A stretch of 64,000 nucleotides of DNA from Versatilivorator sp963663845 (lineage in GTDB: Bacteria > Acidobacteriota > Terriglobia > Versatilivoradales > Versatilivoraceae): positions 1,178,001 through 1,242,000 of the forward strand of contig OY760650.2 in the NCBI GenBank assembly GCA_963663845.2, read 5' to 3'. Below are positions 28,497 to 37,334 of the stretch, one piece after another. How positions within the stretch are numbered: the first letter of the stretch is position 1; the number at the start of each line of letters is the position of its first letter. A program made the position numbers and the translations under genes. A model generated the notes under the pieces. That model saw nothing but the letters and a program-made list of their open reading frames with translations, was not told the origin of the DNA and searched no databases.

Positions 28497-29414
28497 TTAC
28501 AGCAATCGCTGTTTCTTGAGGAAGTCCCCCAACTGTTCCATCTCGGCGTCGCTGAGGCTGTAGTAGGGAGGTCTTCTCCAGCGCCCGCAGATCCCGTAGT
28601 GCTCGTATATCCCGTGAAACCAGGCGTCGAAGGCTCCCTGCCGCGCCATGATGAACTCGAACAGGGGCAGATCGAAGTTCCGGATGATTTCGACGGCCTT
28701 GGCCATGTCTTCCGCCTGGATGGCCTTCCAATAGTCGTGGGACACCTCGGGCTTGAAGGTGATGAAGGTTGAAAGGTACCCGTCACAGCCGAAGGGATGC
28801 AGGTTCAGGTGATTCTGCTTCTGCCCGCCGGAAAAGACGGCCCAGTGGTCGTGGACCAGCAGCGCCATCTTGCGGCCGAACTCTCCGCACCAGTCGTCCT
28901 TGATGGCCACCACTCCCGGCACCTCGTCCCGAACCCGTTTGAGCGTCTCCAGGCCGAAGGCCTCCCCCCGAGGCACGAAGGTGGCGGTGATGATCATGAC
29001 CGGCAGCTCGGCCGCGGCAGCCGCATAGTGGTCCACCAGCGTGGCCGTGGTGCAGGACCCGGCCCAGTCGGGCGGCATCACCATCAGGAGGCCGGCCCCG
29101 GTCTCCCTGGCGTAGCGGGCGAACTCCACCAGCTTGGGGGTTCCCCAGTTCCTTTCGGCGGCCACCACCATGGCCCGGCCGGCCGTCTGCTCGCACACCA
29201 CCCGGGTCACCTCGGCGATATCGTCATCGGTCAGGAGCGTATAGAGGCTGTCTCCCCAGGTCAGCAGCATGGTGGGGCTGCCGGCCTGGATGGAAAAATC
29301 CACGTAGCGCCGCAGGCCGGCGTAGTCGACCTGACCGTCCCGCAGAAAAGGGGTCCGGATGGAAGCCACCGGACCGGTCAGACTGTTTCGAATCTCCTGC
29401 TTGAGAGCATCCAT
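28497..29414 (-). CDS. Dihydrodipicolinate synthase/N-acetylneuraminate lyase family aldolase
   Basis: This is a 305-residue TIM-barrel aldolase of the DapA/NanA superfamily. The Schiff-base lysine is Lys172 in GVVAIKDDWCGEF. The usual catalytic tyrosine after the fifth strand (PYY in DapA) is not apparent; the corresponding stretch reads MVMPPDWAGSCTT. It is therefore unlikely to be the lysine-pathway DapA and more likely a keto-acid-sugar aldolase or dehydratase. The ATG at 29414 follows AGAAAGAGAC. The upstream neighbours are a small membrane protein and a DUF4432 sugar-binding enzyme, which fits sugar catabolism. Confidence 0.85.
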   Translation of the reverse strand: MDALKQEIRNSLTGPVASIRTPFLRDGQVDYAGLRRYVDFSIQAGSPTMLLTWGDSLYTLLTDDDIAEVTRVVCEQTAGRAMVVAAERNWGTPKLVEFARYARETGAGLLMVMPPDWAGSCTTATLVDHYAAAAAELPVMIITATFVPRGEAFGLETLKRVRDEVPGVVAIKDDWCGEFGRKMALLVHDHWAVFSGGQKQNHLNLHPFGCDGYLSTFITFKPEVSHDYWKAIQAEDMAKAVEIIRNFDLPLFEFIMARQGAFDAWFHGIYEHYGICGRWRRPPYYSLSDAEMEQLGDFLKKQRLL

Positions 29415-29505
29415 GGTCGTCTCTTTCTTGTTTGGAACACGCCTGTTTCGCCCGTCATGAGCCGCCCCGTCGCGTGGGGCGTCGGCGCGGGCTGGCGAAA
29501 AGCGA

Positions 29506-29548
29506 ATAGTGGCTGGTGGAGAGTGGAGAGTTATTGGATCGACACGTC
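29506..29548. repeat. TAGTGG-family repeat fragment
   Basis: The segment contains TAGTGG, GAGTGG and then TTATTGGATCGACACG. The same TTATTGGATCGACACG word, inverted, lies in the TAGTGG-rich repeat at 56455-56600. The repeat runs up to the stop codon of the membrane-protein gene. Confidence 0.6.
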
Positions 29549-29945
29549 AAGCATCCTTGACGATCAGTCCGAGCAGGGCGCCGGCCACGCCCCCCTGCAC
29601 CACCGTGCCCAGGAACCAGACCAGGGCGATGGTGTGAGTCAGAGGCATCACGGCAAAGCTGCCGTAGCCCATGCCGATTCCAACGGCCACGCCGAAGAGC
29701 AGGCCGAATTGAATGGCCCGGCCCAGCTCCTTGCGGCAGATCAGGAACTTGTAGATGCCGACGAACACCACCGCCGAAATCAGCGTTACCAGGTAGATCA
29801 ACCCGATCATCATTTCATCCGGAGGCCGCCAAAGGTCGGCCGTAGCCCCATATTCACCCATGAGGATGAGTTGGTGAATGACAAAGTCCAGCAAGGACCA
29901 GGCCAGGAATACGGCCACGACGGCCAGGATGGTTCGTTTATCCAT
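29547..29945 (-). CDS. Small integral membrane protein, four predicted helices
   Basis: This is 132 residues, hydrophobic throughout, with about four transmembrane segments: ILAVVAVFLAWSLLDFVI; MIGLIYLVTLISAVVFVGIY; FGLLFGVAVGIGMGYG; and a last one near VWFLGTVVQGGVAGALLGLI. The ATG at 29945 has AAGGAGATG just upstream. It starts 12 bp after the DUF4432 gene ends, so it is in the same operon. The family is not recognised with certainty and no catalytic residues are evident. The stop codon lies at the edge of a TAGTGG-type repeat. Confidence 0.8.
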   Translation of the reverse strand: MDKRTILAVVAVFLAWSLLDFVIHQLILMGEYGATADLWRPPDEMMIGLIYLVTLISAVVFVGIYKFLICRKELGRAIQFGLLFGVAVGIGMGYGSFAVMPLTHTIALVWFLGTVVQGGVAGALLGLIVKDA

Positions 29946-29957
29946 CTCATCTCCTTT

Positions 29958-31142
29958 TCAAACGGGTGAGTACTTCCCGTGGGGGCTCTTGTGGATGGCG
30001 GGGCGGCGGCGGCCCTGGATCTGCGCCACCTCGTCTTCGACGGCCGCCACCTGGTCCCGGCTGGTGCAGACTTCCAGGTCGAGCCGGCACCGGTAGCTCC
30101 CGCCCGGCGGCAGCACGATGACGCGACCCTTTTCCCGCTCGAATCCCTTCAGGTTGGGAAAGTTGGTTCCCGGCTCCAGCCCGGTGACGTATCCGTCGGA
30201 CAGACCGACCGTATTCTTCCACTGGGTGAAGTGGGGGAGCTCCCTCTTGTTGAACCGAAGCACCACGGCGCGGTCGCCGGCGGCATCCCGCAGGGCCACC
30301 AGGGTGCGGCCTGACGCATCCGCCGCCAGGTCATAGAAGTAAACCTGCTCCACGTACCCGGGGGTGGGTGCGAGGTAGGCATCGATCTCCCCGATGCCCT
30401 CCACCGCCCTGGCGTCGCGGGGAGCGACCTCCAGCACGGCCGCCAGCAGCTTTGAGCCGGCCCCCAGGAAGGGACGGCCGAAGTTGCAGTGGTAGACCAG
30501 TTCCAGCTCCGAGGGAGTGGTCTTCAAGTTGGTGACGGTGTCCTGGACCGTCAAGCGGTTGGAGCGGGGAGTGGTGCTGACGGTCGATCGCAGCCGGAGG
30601 CCCGGAAGGAAGAGGGAGGATTCGTCCACCTCCCCCACCACCGAGACCCTGCCGCTCGCCGGATCGGAGCGGACCTCCAGGGTGTGGGCCGGCAGGTTGG
30701 CGATCTTGCCGTGGAGGGTGAGGTCGACCGAGACCCGGTTCCCGTTGTTGTCGACGATGACGTCTTCACCGGGGGATCCGTTGGAGTCCAGTCCGCAACG
30801 CACGATGCATTCGTCGAAACCCTTGAGCCAACCCAGTCCGCCCCGGTCCCCTTCGTCCACCCACTTGGGATGCACCGGGCCCTTGACCGGAGATTCCCAA
30901 CCCACCGGAATCCCGCGGCAGGAGGCTTTCCACAGCCCCATTCCCCGAGTCGGCAGGATCGAGAAGGAAAGTTCGGAATTGGTGACCTCCACCAGGTCGA
31001 CGCCGCTTCTCAAGCCTCCCTGCAGGCGGGTCTTGGAGACCGTGCAATCCGGGACCCCCAGGTCCTGGTGGCCCAGAAAGAGCGACTCCTTCCAGACGTC
31101 GGCGCCGACATCGGTCAAAACCCAGGACTTCTCCTCCGCCAT
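29958..31142 (-). CDS. DUF4432 family protein (aldose-1-epimerase-like sugar-binding fold)
   Basis: This is 394 residues from ATG 31142, chosen because GGAGGAAGG sits immediately upstream; a longer in-frame TTG start would overlap that site. It has the features of DUF4432: ILPTRGMGLWKASCRG near the N-terminus, ESPVKGPVHP, GLGWLKGFDECIVRCGLDSNG, and a galactose-mutarotase-like beta-supersandwich with LVYHCNFGRPFL and the C-terminal GLEPGTNFPNLKGFEREKG. The family is thought to act on sugars, as epimerase or mutarotase. It is the first gene of a leftward operon with the membrane protein and the DapA-like aldolase. A repeat element lies directly upstream. Confidence 0.87.
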   Translation of the reverse strand: MAEEKSWVLTDVGADVWKESLFLGHQDLGVPDCTVSKTRLQGGLRSGVDLVEVTNSELSFSILPTRGMGLWKASCRGIPVGWESPVKGPVHPKWVDEGDRGGLGWLKGFDECIVRCGLDSNGSPGEDVIVDNNGNRVSVDLTLHGKIANLPAHTLEVRSDPASGRVSVVGEVDESSLFLPGLRLRSTVSTTPRSNRLTVQDTVTNLKTTPSELELVYHCNFGRPFLGAGSKLLAAVLEVAPRDARAVEGIGEIDAYLAPTPGYVEQVYFYDLAADASGRTLVALRDAAGDRAVVLRFNKRELPHFTQWKNTVGLSDGYVTGLEPGTNFPNLKGFEREKGRVIVLPPGGSYRCRLDLEVCTSRDQVAAVEDEVAQIQGRRRPAIHKSPHGKYSPV

Positions 31143-31214
31143 GGCCCTTCCTCCTCTCAACCGCGATTCGGTTATTCTAATGAAACGCTCGTCCGGCCTG
31201 TCAACTCATTCCTG

Positions 31215-31575
31215 AATCAGGCAAGCCGGCGCCACTGCCCCGCTGGGCAGATCATGCGAGAAAGAAACTGCCGATGGTTCTTGAAGACGAACCACAAATG
31301 AACACGAATAGACACAAATACCGATGGACTTGCTTTGCTGCGACGACGTCATGGGATGAAGCCCCCCGGGAGCGCGGGCGTCCCGCCCGCACAACACTGG
31401 CAAGGCACCGCCCATCTCCTCCACCCGGCTCGACCGGCAACCGCGCCAGGCCTCCGCTTCGGCCGAGCCCATGCGGTTTCCGCCGGCAGGGTGTCCGGGT
31501 GCCGAATCGCAGGGAAACTGCGCGGTACGCAACGGGAGTGCATGCGGGCGGGACGCCCGCGCTCCCGGGTGGGCT
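31215..31575 (+). mobile_element. Palindrome-ended repeat, isolated copy 6
   Basis: The core 31368-31566 is exactly 199 bp, starts GGGAGCGCGGGCG and ends with its inverse. The left flank carries the CACAAATGAACACGAATAGACAC direct repeats seen in the tandem array, in diverged form; the right flank of the array unit is missing. It fills most of the 575-bp gap between the divergent DUF4432 and DUF1549/DUF1553 genes. The rest of the gap (31576-31717) holds only the putative leader of the downstream gene. Confidence 0.88.
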
Positions 31576-31717
31576 TCGCCTTGATGCCGGGGAATCGGTT
31601 CGACTACAATGAGCGGATGCGAACGGATCCCGCCTTGCCGTGCCGGCTGAGACCTCGGCGGTCTTCGGAGGGAGCCCCGACCCCACTTGTCCCCAAAAGA
31701 GGAGGCAACATCCAACC

Positions 31718-34700
31718 GTGAGCGTCCTGCAACCCCCTAACCAGCGGATTCTCAGGAGCGGCGCCTGGATCCTGACCTGCCTGGCAACAGCGGCTTTGGT
31801 CGTCACTCCCCTGAGCGCGGCCGGACCCGGGGAGACCCCTCCTGTCGACTTCAACCGCGACATTCGGCCCATCCTGGCCGACAACTGCTACGCCTGCCAC
31901 GGGCCCGATCGGAACCAGCGCATGGCGGGATTGCGCCTCGACGCCCGGGATTCCGCCCTGGGCCGGCTGGACTCGGGCCATCGGGCCATCGTTCCCGGAA
32001 ACCCGGAAGAGAGCCAGCTCATCCGGCGAATCACCGCCGGGGACGAAGCTCTCAGGATGCCTCCGGCCTGGTCGGGGAAGGAACTGACCCGGCAGCAGAT
32101 CGACCTGCTGACCCGCTGGGTTCGCCAGGGAGCTCCCTGGAGCCGGCACTGGGCCTACGTTCGCCCGGAAAGGCCGTCGCTCCCGAAAGTCACGGACAAG
32201 AGTTGGCCCGCCAACGCCATCGACCATTTCATTCTGGCCCGGCTGGAACGGGAAGGCATCGCCCCCTCGCCGGAGGCGGACCGCAGGACCCTCATCCGGC
32301 GCCTGACCTTCGACCTGACCGGACTTCCGCCCACCGTCCGGGAAGTCGAGAACTTCCTTGCCGATCGGAGTCCGGAAGCCTACGAGAAGCTGGTGGACCG
32401 CCTGCTGGCTTCGCCCCACTTCGGCGAGCGCATGGCCATGCACTGGCTGGACCTGGCCCGCTATGCCGACTCCGACGGCTACCATGTCGACTTCCCCCGA
32501 TCGATGTGGAAGTACCGCGATTGGGTGATCGCGGCCTTCAATGCCAACCAGCCCTTCGACCGGTTTACGGTGGAGCAGTTGGCGGGGGACCTGCTGCCCG
32601 ACCCCACCCTGGAGCAGAGAATCGCCACCGCTTTCAATCGCAACGGGATGACCAGCACCGAAGGCGGCGCCGACGCCAGGGAGTACCTCTCCAAGTACGT
32701 GATCGACCGGGTCAACACCACCACCACGGTCTGGCTGGGCTCGACCGTGGCTTGCGCCGAGTGCCACGACCACAAGTTCGACCCCTTTACCCAGCAGGAG
32801 TATTACCGGCTCTACGATTTCTTCCACCAGATCCCCGAGAAGGGCCTGGACCGCGACCCTGCTCCTCCCTACCTGTGGCTGCCCTCCGAGGAGCAACGCT
32901 CCCGGCTGAGCCAACTGGAACGAACCATCCAGTCCCTGGAAGCGAGCCGGAAAGCCCGGCTCGACATGACCCATGACGGGCTGGACGAGGCCCAGACCCA
33001 ATGGGAGGGCGAGCTGGCTCGAATCCATCGGACCCGCCGGGAACTGGAACTGAAGGAGTGGTCGATGATCGGGCCTTTCATCGCCCAGTCCGCCGAAGAA
33101 GCCTTCACCCGGGCCTTTCCGCCGGAATCGGAGCTGGACTTCTCCAAGAGCTACCAGGACGGCAAGTTGTCCTGGAACGCTCGCCCGGAATGGAAGGACG
33201 GCAAGGCTCAACCGCTGTTGGGAAACAAGGCCGCTACCTACCTGCACCGCCGCATCCTTGCCGAATCGGCCCGCAAGCTGAAATTCTTCGTGGCCACCAA
33301 CGCCCCCTATGCCGACGGCCTCAAGGTCTGGTTGAACGGACAGCTCGTACTGGCCAAGGCCGTGGAGGGCTGCGAGCCGGCGAAATCGATCGAGGTGCAG
33401 GTGGACCTCCGGTCCGGAGCCAATGACCTGCTGCTGAAGGTCGTCAACTACGGCGGCGGCTATGGATTCTACTTTTCCCTGGATGCGCCCCTGGAGGACA
33501 AGGCGCTCATGCAGGTGATGTCGGCGGCAGCCAAGCCGCTGCTGGAGAGGGACGGTGCGGAAAAGACGGCCTTGAGGCACTGGTTTCGCGAGAAGAACTC
33601 TCCGCGCCTGCAGGCCCTCGGCCGGCAACTTGCCGAGCTGCGCAAGGAAAAGGAGGAACTGGAGCAGGACATTCCCACCGTGCGGGTGATGGAGGACATG
33701 GAGCACCGCAGGCCCACCCACGTCCTGATCCGGGGAGACTACCGGAGCAAAGGGGAGCGGGTGTCGGCAGGCGTCCCCGAGTTTCTGCCCTCCTTGCCCG
33801 CAGGAGAAAGGGTGGATCGCCTGGCCCTGGCCCGCTGGCTGGTCGACCCCGACCATCCGCTGGTGGGCCGAGTCGCGGTCAACCGCTTCTGGCAGCTCTT
33901 CTTCGGCACCGGAATCGTGCAAACCGCCAACGAATTCGGCACTCAGGGCGAGCCGCCCTCTCACCCCGGGCTGCTGGACTGGCTGGCCCGGGAGTTCGTG
34001 GACGGGGGCTGGGACGTCCAGTCCATGCTGAAGACCATTGCCATGTCGGCCACCTACCGGCAATCCTCCCGGTTCCGGCCGGATCTTCTGTCCAGGGACC
34101 CTGCCAACCGAATGCTGGCCAGAGGTCCCCGGCTGCGGCTGCCGGCCGAGGCCATCCGGGACAACGTGCTGGCCATCAGCGGCCTACTGCACCGGGACCG
34201 CCCCCCCGGAGGGCCAAGCGTCTATCCCTATCAGCCTCCCGGACTGTGGGAGAACAAGGCCTTTTACTGCCGCACCAGGTACGAGCAGAGCGAGGGAGAG
34301 GACCTCTATCGCCGCAGCCTCTACACTTTCTGGAAGCGCTCGGTGCCCAATCCCATCCTGCAAACCTTCGACGCGCCCGACCGCGAGGTCTGCACCGTCA
34401 GCCGGGAGCGCACCGTGACTCCCTTGCAGGCGCTGATCACCTTGAACGAGACCACCTACGTGGAGGCCGCCCGGGTCTTTGCCCAGCGGATTCTCAAGGA
34501 GGCCGGACCCTCGGTGAGGGAGCGCATTCGTTTCGCCTATCGAGCCGCCCTGGCCCGTCCGCCCGGACCGGAGGAGGAGAAGATCACCGAGCGCACCTTC
34601 CACAGGATTTTCGACACCTACCGGGGAGAGGCGGCCCAGGCCCGGCAGTTGGCGAGCATCGGGGAATCGCCGGCCGACGCCGATCTCGAGGTCACCCAAC

Positions 34701-34765
34701 TGGCAGCCTGGACCGGAGTGGCCAAGCTGATCCTGAACCTGGACGAGACCATGACCAAGGAGTAG
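31718..34765 (+). CDS. Planctomycete-type cytochrome c / DUF1549 / DUF1553 secreted protein
   Basis: This is about 1015 residues from GTG 31718, where a signal peptide begins (QRILRSGAWILTCLATAALVV); AGGAGG is present but rather far upstream, so the start could be off by some codons. A single heme-binding motif CYACH (Cys57, Cys60, His61) sits in a PSCyt1 domain after DFNRDIRPILADN. DUF1549 follows (HWAYVRP, IDHFILARLEREGI, RYADSDGYH, TTVWLGSTVACAECHDHKFDP), then a middle beta-sandwich, and DUF1553 to the C-terminus (VNRFWQLFFGTGIV, RQSSRF, FDAPDREVC). A second CAECHDH motif lies in DUF1549. The family is abundant in Planctomycetes and Acidobacteria and always accompanies DUF1501 genes; its biochemical role is not established, but glycan use is suspected. 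The DUF1501 gene starts 4 bp later. Confidence 0.92.
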   Translation: MSVLQPPNQRILRSGAWILTCLATAALVVTPLSAAGPGETPPVDFNRDIRPILADNCYACHGPDRNQRMAGLRLDARDSALGRLDSGHRAIVPGNPEESQLIRRITAGDEALRMPPAWSGKELTRQQIDLLTRWVRQGAPWSRHWAYVRPERPSLPKVTDKSWPANAIDHFILARLEREGIAPSPEADRRTLIRRLTFDLTGLPPTVREVENFLADRSPEAYEKLVDRLLASPHFGERMAMHWLDLARYADSDGYHVDFPRSMWKYRDWVIAAFNANQPFDRFTVEQLAGDLLPDPTLEQRIATAFNRNGMTSTEGGADAREYLSKYVIDRVNTTTTVWLGSTVACAECHDHKFDPFTQQEYYRLYDFFHQIPEKGLDRDPAPPYLWLPSEEQRSRLSQLERTIQSLEASRKARLDMTHDGLDEAQTQWEGELARIHRTRRELELKEWSMIGPFIAQSAEEAFTRAFPPESELDFSKSYQDGKLSWNARPEWKDGKAQPLLGNKAATYLHRRILAESARKLKFFVATNAPYADGLKVWLNGQLVLAKAVEGCEPAKSIEVQVDLRSGANDLLLKVVNYGGGYGFYFSLDAPLEDKALMQVMSAAAKPLLERDGAEKTALRHWFREKNSPRLQALGRQLAELRKEKEELEQDIPTVRVMEDMEHRRPTHVLIRGDYRSKGERVSAGVPEFLPSLPAGERVDRLALARWLVDPDHPLVGRVAVNRFWQLFFGTGIVQTANEFGTQGEPPSHPGLLDWLAREFVDGGWDVQSMLKTIAMSATYRQSSRFRPDLLSRDPANRMLARGPRLRLPAEAIRDNVLAISGLLHRDRPPGGPSVYPYQPPGLWENKAFYCRTRYEQSEGEDLYRRSLYTFWKRSVPNPILQTFDAPDREVCTVSRERTVTPLQALITLNETTYVEAARVFAQRILKEAGPSVRERIRFAYRAALARPPGPEEEKITERTFHRIFDTYRGEAAQARQLASIGESPADADLEVTQLAAWTGVAKLILNLDETMTKE

Positions 34766-34769
34766 ATCC

Positions 34770-36212
34770 ATGAGCCTGGAACAAGAGCTGGCCCTTCAGA
34801 TGACGAGACGGCGCTTCTTCGGTCGAGGAGCCAAGGGCATCGGCTCGCTGGCCCTGGCGACGCTTCTGAGGGAAGACCTCTATGGCGACGCTTCCGGAAG
34901 ATCCTACGGCGCGTTGAACCGGCTCCACTTCGCACCCACGGCCAAGCGCATCATCTACCTCTTCATGTCGGGAGCGCCATCCCAGTTGGATCTGTTCGAC
35001 CCCAAGCCGAAACTGGTTGAAATGACGGGACAGGCCATGCCCGAGAGCGTCACCAAGGGGCAGCGGATCGCTCAGCTTGCCGGCCGCAAGCTGGTATGCG
35101 TCGGTTCCAAGTTTCAATTCAAGAAACACGGGCGGTCCGGCGCCGAGATATCCGAGCTATTGCCGCACACGGCGGGCATCGCCGACGACCTGGCCATCAT
35201 TCGCTCGATGCATACCGACGCCATCAACCACGACCCGGCCGTGACCCTGATCCAGACGGGGGGACAGCAGCCGGGGCGTCCGACCATGGGCGCCTGGTTC
35301 TCTTACGGCCTGGGCAGCGAAAACCGTCAATTGCCGTCGTTTGTGGTCCTGACTTCGGGGGGCGGCCAGGGCCAACCCCTGCTGTCCCGCTACTGGGGGA
35401 GCGGCTTCTTGCCCAGCAGCCACCAGGGAGTCGAGTTTCGTTCCCGGGGAGAGCCCATCCTCTTCGTCTCCAACCCCAGGGGCGTCACCTCCGGCTCGCG
35501 GCGCCATCTGCTGGACGGACTGCGCGATCTCAACCGCCTCAAGATGGATGCGGTGGGCGACCCCGACATCGCGGCCCGGATCAAGTCCTTCGAAATGGCC
35601 TACCGGATGCAGACCAGTGTTCCCGACCTGATGGACACCGGCCAGGAGCCCCCGAAGGTCCTGGAGCAGTACGGCGCTCAACCCGGTGTCCCCTCCTTCG
35701 CCAACAATTGCCTGCTGGCCCGGCGCCTGGTCGAGCGAGGGGTCCGATTCATCCAGCTCTACCACCGCGGCTGGGACCACCACAACAGCCTGCCCTCGAA
35801 CATCGCCCTGCAGTGCCGCCAGACCGACCAGGCCGCGGCGGCGCTGATTCGGGACTTGAAGCAACGGGGGTTATTCGAGGACACCCTGGTGATCTGGGGC
35901 GGGGAGTTCGGGCGAACGCCCATGAACCAGGGAGACATGACCCGGGGGAACTACGGCAGGGACCACCATATGAAGGCCTACACCCTCTGGATGGCGGGTG
36001 GAGGCATCAAGCCCGGGGTCACCGTCGGAGCCACCGACGACCTGGGCTACAACCCGGTGGAAGACCCGGTTCACATCAACGACTTCCAGGCCACCGTCCT
36101 GCACTGCATGGGGATCGACCACGAGAAGTTCACCTACCGCTTCCAGGGCCGCGACTTCCGCCTGACCGACGTGGGCGGCAAGGTCATTGAAAAAGCAGTG
36201 GTTAGTGGATAG
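34770..36212 (+). CDS. DUF1501 family secreted protein with Tat signal
   Basis: This is 480 residues from ATG 34770; AAGGAG overlaps the stop region of the preceding gene, so the two are translationally coupled. The twin-arginine motif is TRRRFFGRGA (residues 12-21). The body resembles the alkaline-phosphatase/sulfatase fold assigned to DUF1501: FMSGAPSQLDLFDPKP, SELLPHTAGIADDLAIIRSMHTDAINHDPA, YHRGWDHHNSLP, VIWGGEFGRTPMNQG, GRDHHMKAYTLWMAGGGIKPG. These include the expected metal-binding His and Asp residues. The last residues AVVSG and the stop codon are encoded by a TAGTGG-type repeat that starts here, so the original C-terminus may have been trimmed or replaced. It acts in the periplasm or outside. 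Confidence 0.92.
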   Translation: MSLEQELALQMTRRRFFGRGAKGIGSLALATLLREDLYGDASGRSYGALNRLHFAPTAKRIIYLFMSGAPSQLDLFDPKPKLVEMTGQAMPESVTKGQRIAQLAGRKLVCVGSKFQFKKHGRSGAEISELLPHTAGIADDLAIIRSMHTDAINHDPAVTLIQTGGQQPGRPTMGAWFSYGLGSENRQLPSFVVLTSGGGQGQPLLSRYWGSGFLPSSHQGVEFRSRGEPILFVSNPRGVTSGSRRHLLDGLRDLNRLKMDAVGDPDIAARIKSFEMAYRMQTSVPDLMDTGQEPPKVLEQYGAQPGVPSFANNCLLARRLVERGVRFIQLYHRGWDHHNSLPSNIALQCRQTDQAAAALIRDLKQRGLFEDTLVIWGGEFGRTPMNQGDMTRGNYGRDHHMKAYTLWMAGGGIKPGVTVGATDDLGYNPVEDPVHINDFQATVLHCMGIDHEKFTYRFQGRDFRLTDVGGKVIEKAVVSG

Positions 36213-36470
36213 TGGTTAGTGATTAGTTTGGGATAGAAAGTCCTATCCCCCGGGCAGTGACGTAGCCTAAAGGAGAGCTGCGAAGCTGCGGTTGACGTGG
36301 GTAGGCCAAGAAAACGCTGCCTACAAGCCATCCTTATAGAGCAGCGTAGCTGCGGCTCAGGGTAGCCCCGGGTGGAAGCCCGGGGTCGTGTGGATTTGGC
36401 AATCCCGCAGCCGCGTAGCGGCGAATTGAGTGCATCCTTCTGGAACGCAGCCACCCGTCCACAAAGAGCC
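36193..36470. repeat. Repeat-derived intergenic region with TAGTGG words and a perfect hairpin
   Basis: The segment begins with TAGTGG repeats (36196-36225) that overlap the end of the DUF1501 gene. It continues with paired AGCTGCG/CGTAGCTGCGG words, and contains CCCCGGG (36366-36372), a six-base loop and CCCGGGG (36379-36385), a perfect 7-bp stem with no T-run. The hairpin might stop transcription between the convergent DUF1501 and SDR genes, but more likely belongs to a dispersed repeat. No gene is seen. Confidence 0.55.
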
Positions 36471-36486
36471 CAAGCCCTCTCCAGGC

Positions 36487-37287
36487 TCAACCCACCCTGC
36501 AGGTGATGCCGCCGTCCACCACCAACTCGACCCCGGTGATGTACCTGGCCTCGTCCGAGGCCAGGAACAGCGCCGCGTAGGCCACGTCCCAGGCGTCTCC
36601 CATCCTGCCCATGGGAACCAGGGCATCCCGTTTCCGGACCATCTCCTCCACGCCTCCCGGCCCATAGGCATTCTTCAGCGGCTCCGCGATCATGGGCGTG
36701 TTCAGGAAGCCCGGCAGAATGCAGTTGGCCCGGATGTTCTTGGGCGCATACTGGAGAGCGATGCTCTGAGTGAGCTGATTGACGGCTCCCTTGGAGGCGT
36801 GGTAGGAGATCGCCGGGTAGCCCGTATAGCGAATCGCGGCCAGGGAGGAGATGTTGACGATAGCGCCCTTGCCCTGACGTTCCATGACAGGAAGGACGAC
36901 TTTGCAGCTCAGGAACATGCCCTTGACGTTGACTGCGAACAGGTGGTCCCACTGTTCCTCGGAAGTTTCTTCCGGCCCGCCCACCTGCAGGATCCCCACG
37001 TTGTTGTGGAGGATATCGATCCTTCCGTAGACCTCCAGGCAGCGATCCGCCATGGCCTCGACCTGTTCGGCCCGGGAAACATCCGTCCGGTGAACGGCGC
37101 ACTCGCCTCCCTCCTCCAAAATGATGCGGCGGGTCTCCTCGGCTGCATCGGGATTGATGTCCACGGCCAACACCCTGGCGCCCTCCCGGGCAAAGAGCAC
37201 GGCGGCAGCCTTGCCGTTGCCCCAACCGGGCCCGACCGAGCCGGCTCCGGTGACGATGGCTACCTTGTCCTTGAGACGGTCCCCCAT
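36487..37287 (-). CDS. Short-chain dehydrogenase/reductase (SDR)
   Basis: This is a 266-residue SDR. The cofactor motif is IVTGAGSVGPGWGNGKA, with an insertion compared with the standard TGxxxGIG, as seen in several uncharacterised SDRs. Downstream are HNNVGI, NISSLAA and the catalytic YHASK (SYHASKGAVNQL), and the end DGGITCRVG is typical. The ATG at 37287 has GGAGGG. It follows the creatininase-family gene by 47 bp on the same strand. The substrate is not inferable. Confidence 0.9.
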   Translation of the reverse strand: MGDRLKDKVAIVTGAGSVGPGWGNGKAAAVLFAREGARVLAVDINPDAAEETRRIILEEGGECAVHRTDVSRAEQVEAMADRCLEVYGRIDILHNNVGILQVGGPEETSEEQWDHLFAVNVKGMFLSCKVVLPVMERQGKGAIVNISSLAAIRYTGYPAISYHASKGAVNQLTQSIALQYAPKNIRANCILPGFLNTPMIAEPLKNAYGPGGVEEMVRKRDALVPMGRMGDAWDVAYAALFLASDEARYITGVELVVDGGITCRVG

Positions 37288-37334
37288 GGGATCCCTCCTG
37301 CCGATGATCGGATAAAATCTCCGCTACCCCAACG

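Noticed and set aside
28497..29414. Assignment as lysine-pathway dapA
   Set aside because: The catalytic tyrosine region is not conserved and the gene context is sugar-related.
36366..36385. Intrinsic terminator between DUF1501 and SDR genes
   Set aside because: The CCCCGGG hairpin is perfect but has no following T-run on either strand and lies in repeat-like DNA.
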